Shown here piece by piece: positions 25,208-33,955 of a stretch of 61,545 nt of DNA (its first letter is position 1; each line of letters starts with the position of its first letter). Where the stretch lies: positions 1 to 61,545 of the forward strand of contig JAHHHW010000087.1 in the NCBI GenBank assembly GCA_019359115.1, read 5' to 3'. The notes below the pieces were generated by a model. It saw only the letters and a program-made list of their open reading frames with translations, had not been told where the DNA came from and made no database searches. Origin of the DNA: Pelatocladus maniniholoensis HA4357-MV3 (GTDB lineage Bacteria > Cyanobacteriota > Cyanobacteriia > Cyanobacteriales > Nostocaceae). The position numbers were made by a program, and so were the translations under genes.

Positions 25208-26611
25208 TTAAAAAGATACAGATGATGCTTCAATTGGTTTTGCTTGCGATTGAGCAATTTTTTGCTTCATCCACACCGAGTAAGGAAGTCCAGCCACAAT
25301 ACCCACAATCAAAAGGGCGACAATAATTGGAACTAACTGAGCCTGGCCGTTTTTAGTAGCAATGAAAATTGCCAACCCCACATTGCGAGCAATGGTTGTA
25401 ACCGCCAAACCAGACTGAATATCTGCCTCATAGCCACTAGCTAACACATGTCCAACCATTAGTCCCAGCAAAGTTATAAAAATAGCAACCAGGAGCGGAA
25501 CTATACCCAATCCAGGAATCAGATTCAAACCAACGACCAAAGCAAAAATCGATAACACAATAAATAGTGTATTGGCGATCGCTTTGAGGAAATTGTTAAT
25601 CTCCTCTGCTAACTCAAGCCAAATTGTCCGAATAGCTAACCCAATGCTGAGAGGCAAAAACTGCACCAAGGCAACTTGCTTTGCTACCAGTAAAACATTG
25701 ACATTTTCATTAGTATATGGTAGCAAAATACTAAATAACTTCAACATTAAAGGTGTCACCATAATAGCCAAAAGAGCTAATGTTACCTGTAGGCTAAGTA
25801 CGTAATGAAAGCTTGCTCCTGCCATTGAGGCACGTTTCGTTAGCAGTGCAGGGCCTGGTGAAGCGATGAGTAGCACCAGCGCGATCGCAAAAGTTTTAGG
25901 CAGATGAAAAACTAACAATACCAATGTAATCACAATTGCAGGTATCACAATCACAGCCAAGAGCGATCGCGCCAACAAACCTGGTTTTTTCCAGAAATCA
26001 AGCAATTCCTTAAAAGGTAGTTCTACACCCAGAGTCAGCATAATTGAGAACACAGTTAATGATGCAAGGTTCTGAATAATTTGACTATCTAAATTAATAA
26101 AATCCATGAGCTTGACGTCCTGTATCAGGAGTGGAATATAGCTAGCCAATCCAATAAACACCAGTACAATTGCCACTGTGATCCCTAAAGACCAGCTAGA
26201 AATGTATCTGAAATTGCGTTGTTCAATCTTTTTCAACGTCCGCCAATGACTTACCATTGCTGCTGCTAGGGCGAAAACTCCCAAAGTAATCAGACTGAGA
26301 CCGAGAATTCGTTCTTCGCTGAGTTGATCAACAGAAGCGTCCGTTTTCACTATTTTCAAATAATGGAAGAAGCGATCAATACCGAATCCAAAGGTAATCA
26401 TTGATAGCGATGTCCGAATCCATGCCATGAGAGTTCGTTCTGCTGCCATGCGATTACGCTCCCTAGCAAGATCTGTCCGTATTTCAGCTAAATCAGTGCG
26501 GACAATTGATAGTTCGGTGTTACCTAAACCAGCAAACTGTGAAGTATTTTGAGTAAATTTCTCAGTTGCTTCTGCATTGGAATTAGAAGGTATTTCAAAA
26601 GCTTCACTCAT
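25208..26611 (-). CDS. DUF202 domain fused to BASS-type sodium/solute symporter
   Basis: 467 aa. Residues 45-165 form a complete DUF202 domain (LARERNRMAAERTLMAWIRT, then two helices). From about residue 180 a ten-helix transporter of the bile-acid:sodium-symporter superfamily follows: SLTVFSIMLTLGVELPFKEL at its start, LLIASPGPALLTKRASMAGASFHYVLSLQ in the middle and SGLAVTTIARNVGLAIFIA near the end, equivalent to the paired crossover regions of BASS carriers. BASS proteins move organic anions including sulfonated or sulfated compounds with Na+. The ATG is at 26611; two DUF202 genes follow within 5 bp each. Confidence 0.85.
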   Translation of the reverse strand: MSEAFEIPSNSNAEATEKFTQNTSQFAGLGNTELSIVRTDLAEIRTDLARERNRMAAERTLMAWIRTSLSMITFGFGIDRFFHYLKIVKTDASVDQLSEERILGLSLITLGVFALAAAMVSHWRTLKKIEQRNFRYISSWSLGITVAIVLVFIGLASYIPLLIQDVKLMDFINLDSQIIQNLASLTVFSIMLTLGVELPFKELLDFWKKPGLLARSLLAVIVIPAIVITLVLLVFHLPKTFAIALVLLIASPGPALLTKRASMAGASFHYVLSLQVTLALLAIMVTPLMLKLFSILLPYTNENVNVLLVAKQVALVQFLPLSIGLAIRTIWLELAEEINNFLKAIANTLFIVLSIFALVVGLNLIPGLGIVPLLVAIFITLLGLMVGHVLASGYEADIQSGLAVTTIARNVGLAIFIATKNGQAQLVPIIVALLIVGIVAGLPYSVWMKQKIAQSQAKPIEASSVSF

Positions 26612-26763
26612 ATCATGTTTGCTTAAACACTTGTATTCTCGATAAGTCTCAGTAACGAAAAATTGGTTATTAGGATACTAACTAAATAGTTATGATGGTC
26701 AAATACCGCTCATAATCTGCGATCAACTGACGTGACGGAGCATCGTGATATACTAAAATAGTA

Positions 26764-28197
26764 TTAGTCAACACCCACTTCTTCAAGCGATCGCCCTGTC
26801 GTCTCGACTCGAAATATGTATGTAATCACACCTGCTACTACGCAACTTAGAGACAGCAGCGACAGCACAATAGGCGCTCCCAGCGATTTTTGCAGAACTG
26901 GCAATCCAAACGTGCCAAATACCGCTCCGGCTTTCGCAAAGGCGGCAGCAAACCCTGCACCACTGGCTCGAATTGAAGTTGGGAACACTTCTCCCGATAA
27001 TAAAAATGTAGTGGAGTTGGGACCAGCATTCATCATCAGGTTGAAAACTAAGAATCCCATGAAGACAAGAGCAACGTTGGGTTCTTTACTCAAGGCTAAA
27101 ACACTGGCCGCTGCCAGAATTAAAAGTCCAACCGCCATCCCCAAAAAGCCAGCAATTTGCAGCTTGATGCGTCCGAATCGGTCAATTAACAGCACCGCAA
27201 TCAAGAAACCCACAATCAAAAACAAATCCACAAATGCAGAGCCTTTCGCAGAAGCCATTTCCTTGGCTATAAAACTCTCTTTGCTGGTAAAAGCCAAAAG
27301 ACCAATAATAGTGGGTGTGAAAATCCCAATTCCGTAAGTAGCAATATCTTGTAGAAACCAAGGAACTGAAGCTAAAATTGTGTGCCTGCGGTACTGAGGA
27401 GAAAATAATGCTCCGTATGACAAGCTTGGTTCACGCTCTGGGGGGTCTGTCTGTGGGGTAATATTAACTGGTTCCTCCAGTAGTGTAGATGCTGCCTTAG
27501 AAGCAGCTTCATAATCACCTTGAGCAATGTAATAACGGGGACTTTCCAGCAAAAAACTAAAACGTAAAATCCCAACTGCGATCGCTAACACTAACCCTAC
27601 CCCAAGCATCCAGCGCCAAGCATACTGAATTGCAAGTACAGTCGATTCTGGATAAAGGGTCTGGAATAGATGAATTACTACTATCCCAGTCACCGCACCC
27701 AAAAGAGCGCCAACAGCCTGGAAAGTAAAAGCTCCAATCACCATTCGACCCCGCAATCGAGAAGGGACATTTTCGGTAATGTAAGACACACTGATGGGAT
27801 AATCAGCGCCAATACCTACACCAACCAGGAAACGAAATGCAATCAGTGAGGCTGCATTCCAAGCAAGTGCAGTCCCTGCGGTAGCGATCACAAAAATCGC
27901 AACATCCACTATAAGCATTACCTGACGCCCGATTTTATCAGTAATCGGGCCTAAAATTAGCGACCCCAACAATGATCCCGCCACCGAAGCCACAGCGACA
28001 GATCCGATTTCCACAGAACTCAGCCCAAAGTCCCGCTTTAGAAAAGGAAGGGCGACACCAATGATAAAAAAGTCAAAACCATCCAAAGCAATCAATCCGG
28101 CGGACAATGCCCAGAGTAACCACATGACACGGGTGATCTTGGATGCATCCAGGCGTTGCTCAAAAGACGGTGGTTGGGCGGTTGCAATTGTTGTCAT
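26764..28197 (-). CDS. MFS transporter (sugar-porter/aromatic-acid type)
   Basis: 477 aa, twelve membrane helices. Family marks are LIALDGFDFFIIGVALPFLKRDFG in helix 1, GPITDKIGRQ in the loop 2-3 motif, RFLVGVGIGADYPISVSYITENVPSRLRG and LLESPRYYIAQGDYEAA in the central loop, and the second-half LIDRFGRIKLQ. These place it among proton-coupled organic-acid, sugar or phosphate carriers. The substrate is unknown; position inside the sulfatase block suggests a product or substrate of ester cleavage. It is 152 bp from the DUF202-BASS gene. Confidence 0.85.
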   Translation of the reverse strand: MTTIATAQPPSFEQRLDASKITRVMWLLWALSAGLIALDGFDFFIIGVALPFLKRDFGLSSVEIGSVAVASVAGSLLGSLILGPITDKIGRQVMLIVDVAIFVIATAGTALAWNAASLIAFRFLVGVGIGADYPISVSYITENVPSRLRGRMVIGAFTFQAVGALLGAVTGIVVIHLFQTLYPESTVLAIQYAWRWMLGVGLVLAIAVGILRFSFLLESPRYYIAQGDYEAASKAASTLLEEPVNITPQTDPPEREPSLSYGALFSPQYRRHTILASVPWFLQDIATYGIGIFTPTIIGLLAFTSKESFIAKEMASAKGSAFVDLFLIVGFLIAVLLIDRFGRIKLQIAGFLGMAVGLLILAAASVLALSKEPNVALVFMGFLVFNLMMNAGPNSTTFLLSGEVFPTSIRASGAGFAAAFAKAGAVFGTFGLPVLQKSLGAPIVLSLLSLSCVVAGVITYIFRVETTGRSLEEVGVD

Positions 28198-28294
28198 TTT
28201 TGAGATTCTCCCTCATCTGAAGCTACCTAAACGCTAAATTACCTAAATTCATAGAGAAACTCTGCATTACTCACAAGTCTTACGCAAAGCTGTA

Positions 28295-29260
28295 CTAAAA
28301 CCTTAAAAGACGCTGTATGACAAGGACTTCTATTTCAATTGCAGATAAAATCAGTTCAATTCCCAGCGCTAGCTGCATCACCCCAAGGACAAACCCTGAT
28401 ACACGTAAGGTGACGGGTTTGATAAAAGTCAGAATTGGTCTAGCTGCCAACATGCAAACTAGATTCAAACCCATGACCAGCAACAGTAATAGCAGAACAA
28501 AGCCTTGATTGATACCGATTATACGGGCCATCACCATCATCATCAAAGCAATGGCAATACCAAAAGGAGTCAAAATCGTGGGAAAAGCCAGGGGAGCGAT
28601 CGCCTCTTTTAAGGAAGGTTCTTCAGCAATCTCAACTTTGCTAGCAGACGCATATTGAGCCATCACAATTTCCAAAGCTACCAAGAACAGCAAAATCCCG
28701 CCTGCAATCATTAATGCTGGTAATTCAATTCTCCAGATATTCAGCAGATTTTGACCGATAATGGCAACCAAAACAATAGTGATTGTTGAGATCAAAGAAC
28801 TACGAAAAGACAGTTCCCGACGCAGCTTTTGATCTGCCTTTTCAGTTAGTTGCACAAATACCGGAATCACCTTAAGTGGCCCAAGTGTGACAAAAAAGAT
28901 AATAAACAAGTTGAAATATCCAAACTTGGACTGTAAAGGGGTATTAGCAATTTCTTTAGCAACTTGTTGCTTTGGGATTAATATCGGAGTTGTATCAGAA
29001 ACCTGGGCAACTATCTGGCGATCGCATACTGATTGATTTGCTGTGAGACCAAACTTGGCACAACTTACCGCACTGAAGTTGCTAGACCCGAGTGCAGGTT
29101 CAGCAAAGTTAAGCCAGATTGCTACAAGTGCAATCCCAACTACACCTATCCATCGCGGTGTCCATTGTAGAAGACAGGAGGAGAAATTGCTATCTTGCTT
29201 CCTTGTTTCATTTACCATCAAGACTGCATCTTTTTTCATTAATTGTGCTGGCTGTTGCAT
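28295..29260 (-). CDS. MarC-family membrane protein with exported N-terminal extension
   Basis: 321 aa from the ATG at 29260, which has a strong GGAGGAG ribosome-binding site; a frame from 29350 adds 30 residues without one. Residues from about 115 form a six-helix MarC domain (FGYFNLFIIFFVTLGPLKVIPVFV, LAFPTILTPFGIAIALMM). Family members are usually ~200 aa; here about 110 extra residues include a hydrophobic segment (WIGVVGIALVAIWLNFAEPALG) and a Cys-containing stretch that would lie outside the membrane. MarC proteins are of uncertain function, and their old link to antibiotic resistance is not supported. Confidence 0.82.
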   Translation of the reverse strand: MQQPAQLMKKDAVLMVNETRKQDSNFSSCLLQWTPRWIGVVGIALVAIWLNFAEPALGSSNFSAVSCAKFGLTANQSVCDRQIVAQVSDTTPILIPKQQVAKEIANTPLQSKFGYFNLFIIFFVTLGPLKVIPVFVQLTEKADQKLRRELSFRSSLISTITIVLVAIIGQNLLNIWRIELPALMIAGGILLFLVALEIVMAQYASASKVEIAEEPSLKEAIAPLAFPTILTPFGIAIALMMMVMARIIGINQGFVLLLLLLVMGLNLVCMLAARPILTFIKPVTLRVSGFVLGVMQLALGIELILSAIEIEVLVIQRLLRF

Positions 29261-29365
29261 GGAATTCTCCTCCTGCAAAGAGATTAGTTTGTTTTTACTG
29301 GTCAACCAAAGCAGCTTTGCTAGGATAAAAATCTTCGCGTCAGTCTTCATTCGTCAAAATGACCA

Positions 29366-31120
29366 CTAGTCTGAGGCTCTTCGCTCTGTAGACGATTGAG
29401 AATTTGTCGAAGGTGAAGTTGGATTAATCAAGTTGATCAAAGGTAAAAGCGGATTCACTCGAATACCTGGAGCAGTGTAATCACCAGAAACATACTCACT
29501 GGGAATGGTAGTTTGATTACCGTCACGAATAGCAGAGTAATGGGGTGAGCAGATTTCAATGTTTGCTTCATTACACTTATCTTGAATATTTTGGTGTAAT
29601 TCTGAATAAATTCTCTCTAGTATTATTGGATGGTTTGTGTAGGCTCTGAGTTCATAACTTACGTAGAAGTCGTTGAGTGCAGTTTGCCAGACAAAGGGAT
29701 AGGGTTGCGACAAAATATCAGTAGTCGCAAGAGCTGCTGCAATCAGGGTTTCATGCACAGTTCGCCAAGGGGCATCATAGCCCAAAGTTACTGTTGTATG
29801 GACAATAATTGGGGTTTGCTTCTCTCGTAACAACATACTGTAATTGGTGACTTTGCTCGACAACAAAACAGAGTTGGGAATTGATACTAAAACATTGTTC
29901 AGCGTGCGAATTCGAGTTACTAGCAGATCTTTGTCCTCCACAAAACCCATGAGATCTTCAACCTGAAGGCGATCGCCAATCTGAAATGTACGGGCGTATA
30001 ACAAAAGCCAACTAGCAATAATATTTGCGAATAATTTTCCTGAACTCAGGGATATTAACGCCCCTATAACAATGAAAATAGCTTGAAAAGCGGGGGAATT
30101 AGAACCAGGTAAATTAGGAAAAGCAATGATAGCCGCTAGGGCGATGGTAAGAAACTTCAGCAACTGGTAGGTTGGTTCTGCCCACTCTGGATAAAACCCT
30201 TGTATTGAGAGTGTTCTACCCTCTATATTTTGAAAAATAAATTTTAAAAAACTCAGGAAATAGCGAGTCAAGAGGATGATTAAAGTAATAATAAATAGAT
30301 TTGGTATATACCCTAAAAGTTCTTTCCATACTGTTAATAATAGGGTTGTTAAAGATGTGAATAAGTTGTCTGCTAAGTGCTTTGTCTGGGGAAAAAAACT
30401 CAAAACAAAATATAAATAGAAAAAAAGCAAATTCATTACAAAAATTAGGTTAATAATTCTTACGAATCCCTGTAAAATTGCAGAAATTTGTTGAGACGAT
30501 AACAAATAAAAATTTTGAATGCGAATATTAGGAATCCATCGCTCATGCAGCACATCTAACCAATGATAGAAATGTGGCATCACATTCCCAAGCACACACA
30601 ACATTATAATTAATATAATTGTGCTAACAAAAGCCAAAATTGTAGCACGGATTAAGTAGATAGCACTGCGCTCCTCTCGATACTGAGTAATGGCATTTTT
30701 AATAATTTGCAAATATTGATTAGCAAGTGCTTGCCGAGTTAATTTTACAACTTTGGCATCCGTATCAGAAACTGACAAAATCGCAACGTCTTGAGCATAA
30801 ATGATTGTAGTTGCTTCAGCTTCAACATCACTAGTTCTCAACGCATCAACTGGAATGGCATAATTGTTAGCCACTTGCTGAATTCTGGACGAAATTCTCT
30901 CTGCACGCTCATTTAGTGAAGGTGAAAAAAACTTGTCTTGAATAAAAAATAGTGTTTGATCTCCCAACTTGATAGGTGCTTGATTTATAAGTATGTCATC
31001 AGGAGAAGGGCTTTGAGAAGCAGCAGATAAGGGATTAATTACAATCAGCAATGCTACAATAGTAGACAAAATAACTGTCAAAAACGGCTGATTTTTTCTT
31101 CTTACTAAGTTACATAGCAT
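29366..31120 (-). CDS. MscS-family mechanosensitive channel
   Basis: 584 aa. A signal-like N-terminus (residues 1-35) precedes a periplasmic stretch of about 100 residues, then four to five membrane helices. The MscS pore and beta domain lies at about 345-440: SLSSGKLFANIIASWLLLYA, FQIGDRLQVEDLMGFVEDKD, TRIRTLNNVLVSIPNSVLLS. The C-terminal domain ends in a Pro/Ser-rich tail. It would release solutes or ions when membrane tension rises. It stands between the sulfatases and the transport genes, 341 bp downstream of the second CSPTR sulfatase. Confidence 0.88.
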   Translation of the reverse strand: MLCNLVRRKNQPFLTVILSTIVALLIVINPLSAASQSPSPDDILINQAPIKLGDQTLFFIQDKFFSPSLNERAERISSRIQQVANNYAIPVDALRTSDVEAEATTIIYAQDVAILSVSDTDAKVVKLTRQALANQYLQIIKNAITQYREERSAIYLIRATILAFVSTIILIIMLCVLGNVMPHFYHWLDVLHERWIPNIRIQNFYLLSSQQISAILQGFVRIINLIFVMNLLFFYLYFVLSFFPQTKHLADNLFTSLTTLLLTVWKELLGYIPNLFIITLIILLTRYFLSFLKFIFQNIEGRTLSIQGFYPEWAEPTYQLLKFLTIALAAIIAFPNLPGSNSPAFQAIFIVIGALISLSSGKLFANIIASWLLLYARTFQIGDRLQVEDLMGFVEDKDLLVTRIRTLNNVLVSIPNSVLLSSKVTNYSMLLREKQTPIIVHTTVTLGYDAPWRTVHETLIAAALATTDILSQPYPFVWQTALNDFYVSYELRAYTNHPIILERIYSELHQNIQDKCNEANIEICSPHYSAIRDGNQTTIPSEYVSGDYTAPGIRVNPLLPLINLINPTSPSTNSQSSTERRASD

Positions 31121-31289
31121 ATTTGCAGCAAGTATTTTCTAGTAAGATTTATTTATTGGAATCTGGTTTGATTTATAAACCTACGATGAACACGGGTAAC
31201 TCTTAACAGGGAACAGGGAAGAGAAATTTTACCTACCTTCACAAGAATCAAATAGTAATCCTATATAATGCCAAAATATATTGAAAAGA

Positions 31290-31317
31290 GGGAGAAAAAG
31301 GAAAAGAAAATTCTCCC
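31290..31317 (-). terminator. Possible intrinsic terminator after the sulfatase genes
   Basis: On the minus strand GGGAGAA pairs with TTCTCCC across a pyrimidine-rich loop, followed by TCTTTTC. It lies in the only long gap (31121-31461) of the eleven-gene block and could separate the sulfatase half from the transporter half. The stem is only 7 bp, so it may be weak. I see nothing else in this gap. Confidence 0.4.
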
Positions 31318-31461
31318 TTTATTTTCTCCCTTTTATCTAACCTAACTAACTTTTAATCTTTCTATATTTTTGTTTGATTGTCACTCCGATTATTTAGTTG
31401 GTTAAGACCAAATTGTCACTTCAGCAGTCTTCAGACAGGAAATTTCTAGCTGACAGTACTT

Positions 31462-33852
31462 TTACTTTAAATCAACGTTGACTTTCTTCACATTACCAGT
31501 GAACGCAAATGGTGTTTCGTAAGTTTCAGCAACAGGTGTACCTGTGTCAAAACCAACGTCGAGAGTTTCGTCAAGAGAAATGCGGTTGGGTAAAGTTTTT
31601 CCTACCTGTCCTTCGCCAATTTTCTTGTTATTGGCATAAAGGGTGACAGTACCGCCAGCACCTGCTTGATCAGCTTTTGTCTTGTATACAGCTTTTAATA
31701 TTACATTACCTGTAGGTAACATCTGGTCAGAAGTTATATTAAAGCGATCGACATTAGCCAGGTTGTAGTGATACACCAGCTTACCGTCCTGCACAAATAA
31801 ACCGTAGCCACCAAAGCGACCACCATGTGTCAACAGCATCCCTTCTGCACCTTGAGCCGGAATCACAACATCAGCTGTAATTGTGTGATTCTTATGCTTG
31901 AGATCAGGAGCGGCTCCTTCAGTTACGCGTATATGATCGGGGTAGCTGAAGGTGTTACGCCCTTGGGTTAGGCTTGGTCGATTTTCGACGCGGAAGCGTT
32001 CAGTGCGGCGATCATCCAGAGGTAGCACATTATATTTAGCAGTCTCAGCATAGAAGAGATCTTTCATCTGTTGCAGTTTTTGCGGATTTTGCTCGGCGAG
32101 GTCGTCTACTTGGGTAAAGTCATTATTAATATTGTAAAGTTCCCATTTCAAGTTCAGTAGATCAGCTGGCTTTGGGTAAGCATCCCAAGGAATTGATCGC
32201 AAAGCACTGGCCATCCAACCATCATGATAGATTCCCTGGTTTCCAAACATCTCAAAATACTGAGTTTGATGACGAGTTGGCGTCTTGGGATTGTCAAAGG
32301 TGTAAACAAAGCTGACACCTTCAATGGGTTTTTGTCCAATACCATTGACCTCAACTGGTGCGGGAATATTCAAAGCTTCCAAAATAGTAGGAGCAATATC
32401 GATGACGTGACTAAACTGATCACGCACACTTCCCTTATCTTTTATACGGTTAGGCCAGGAAACCACCATACCATTACGGGTGCCGCCAAAGTGCGACGCA
32501 ATCTGCTTTGTCCACTGGAAGGGTGTATCCATTGCCCATGCCCATCCCGCCGGAAAGTGGTTGAAATACAAAGGGCCACCTAGTTGATCAACGGCTGCCA
32601 GTTTGGTTTCTAAAGGTTCAGGGATGGCATTAAACATGGTATTTTCATTCAATAAGCCTTCTAAACCACCTTCCGCACTGGAGCCATTGTCGCCTGCAAT
32701 ATAAAAAACCAGAGTGTTATTCAGCTTGTTGAGGTCGTCGATCGCATCCAGCACCCGACCCACTTCATGATCTGTATGAGCAGTAAAACCAGCAAATACA
32801 TCCATCATGTGGGCATAGACATTTTGCTCCTCTGGTGACAGAGAATCCCAGGCGGGTAGGGCCTCCGGGCGTGGCGTCAATTTCGCATCCATCGGAATCA
32901 CCCCCAGTTTTTTTTGTCGCTCGAAGGTTTCTTCGCGGTATTTATCCCAACCCATATCAAACTGACCCTTGAACTTGTCAATCCACTCTTTGGGAACCTG
33001 GTGGGGTGCATGGGTTGCACCCGTTGCCAAGTAGACAAAGAAGGGTTTTTCCGGTGATATGGCGTTTATCTGACGGATATAGTTGATGGCGTGGTCTGCG
33101 AGATCGGTAGTTAGGTGATAAGGTGAGCCATCTGCATTGGTTTTGGGTGGTTCGAGGCGGGTGGTATTTTCAACAAGGGCTGGGGTGAACTGGTCTGTAT
33201 CACCGCCTACAAATCCGTAGAAGTAATCAAATCCAAGTTTATTGGGCCAATGGTCGAACGGGCCAGCCATGCTGGTTTCCCAGTCGGGAACGTTGTGATT
33301 CTTACCAAACCAAGCTGTGGCGTAACCGTAATCCTGGAGAACTTTGGCAAATGTGCCTGCGCTTTGAGGAATCTCCCCACTATAGCCAGGAAAGCCAGTT
33401 CCTAGTTCTTCAATGATGCCTGTACCAACAGAGTGGTGGTTACGCCCAGTCAACAACGCCGCACGAGTAGGTGAACACAGAGCCGTTGTGTGGAACTGGG
33501 TGTACCGCAATCCATTTTTCGCCAATTTATCCAGAGTTGGGGTGGAAACAGCGCCGCCAAAAGTACCCATCTGTCCATAGCCAACATCATCAAGCAACAC
33601 TAGCAAGATATTGGGCGGATTTTTCAGATCATAGGTAGATGGCAACTTCAGTTGGGATTTTACTGGTTCAGAGTCTTTGTAAGTTAAACCGATTTTACCA
33701 GTGAAGGGTTTGTCGGGATGAGGAATAAGTTCCTGTGCCAAGGCAGGTAAGGGAAAAAAGTTGATGCTGACAAAGAAAGCAACTAACAAAGATATAGCGA
33801 TCGTCCTTGTGATTATCATCCCCTGCGAAACAATTGAACGGATTCTTAACAT
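31462..33852 (-). CDS. Exported arylsulfatase (CSPTR type), copy 1
   Basis: 796 aa. A signal peptide (about residues 1-40, ending PLPALAQ) indicates export. The sulfatase core holds the metal site (LLVLLDDVGYGQMGTFGG), the FGly consensus TALCSPTRAALLTGRNHHS with Cys126 as the residue to be converted, then WFGKNHNVPDWE, TGATHAPHQVP and YIAGDNGSS, which together supply the calcium and sulfate contacts. The C-terminal ~170 residues (ITADVVIPAQGAEGMLL, then AFTGNVKKVNVDLK) look like a lectin-like sandwich. It hydrolyses sulfate esters, substrate unknown. It is paralogous to the next gene. Confidence 0.93.
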   Translation of the reverse strand: MLRIRSIVSQGMIITRTIAISLLVAFFVSINFFPLPALAQELIPHPDKPFTGKIGLTYKDSEPVKSQLKLPSTYDLKNPPNILLVLLDDVGYGQMGTFGGAVSTPTLDKLAKNGLRYTQFHTTALCSPTRAALLTGRNHHSVGTGIIEELGTGFPGYSGEIPQSAGTFAKVLQDYGYATAWFGKNHNVPDWETSMAGPFDHWPNKLGFDYFYGFVGGDTDQFTPALVENTTRLEPPKTNADGSPYHLTTDLADHAINYIRQINAISPEKPFFVYLATGATHAPHQVPKEWIDKFKGQFDMGWDKYREETFERQKKLGVIPMDAKLTPRPEALPAWDSLSPEEQNVYAHMMDVFAGFTAHTDHEVGRVLDAIDDLNKLNNTLVFYIAGDNGSSAEGGLEGLLNENTMFNAIPEPLETKLAAVDQLGGPLYFNHFPAGWAWAMDTPFQWTKQIASHFGGTRNGMVVSWPNRIKDKGSVRDQFSHVIDIAPTILEALNIPAPVEVNGIGQKPIEGVSFVYTFDNPKTPTRHQTQYFEMFGNQGIYHDGWMASALRSIPWDAYPKPADLLNLKWELYNINNDFTQVDDLAEQNPQKLQQMKDLFYAETAKYNVLPLDDRRTERFRVENRPSLTQGRNTFSYPDHIRVTEGAAPDLKHKNHTITADVVIPAQGAEGMLLTHGGRFGGYGLFVQDGKLVYHYNLANVDRFNITSDQMLPTGNVILKAVYKTKADQAGAGGTVTLYANNKKIGEGQVGKTLPNRISLDETLDVGFDTGTPVAETYETPFAFTGNVKKVNVDLK

Positions 33853-33955
33853 ACGTTAATTACCCCTAAATTGCTCATTTTTTGAGATTTCTCGCTGAAA
33901 AATCTGGATTTTTTGAGTTTATAATTGCAGCCTCAAAAATTTTTTCTACCTATAA

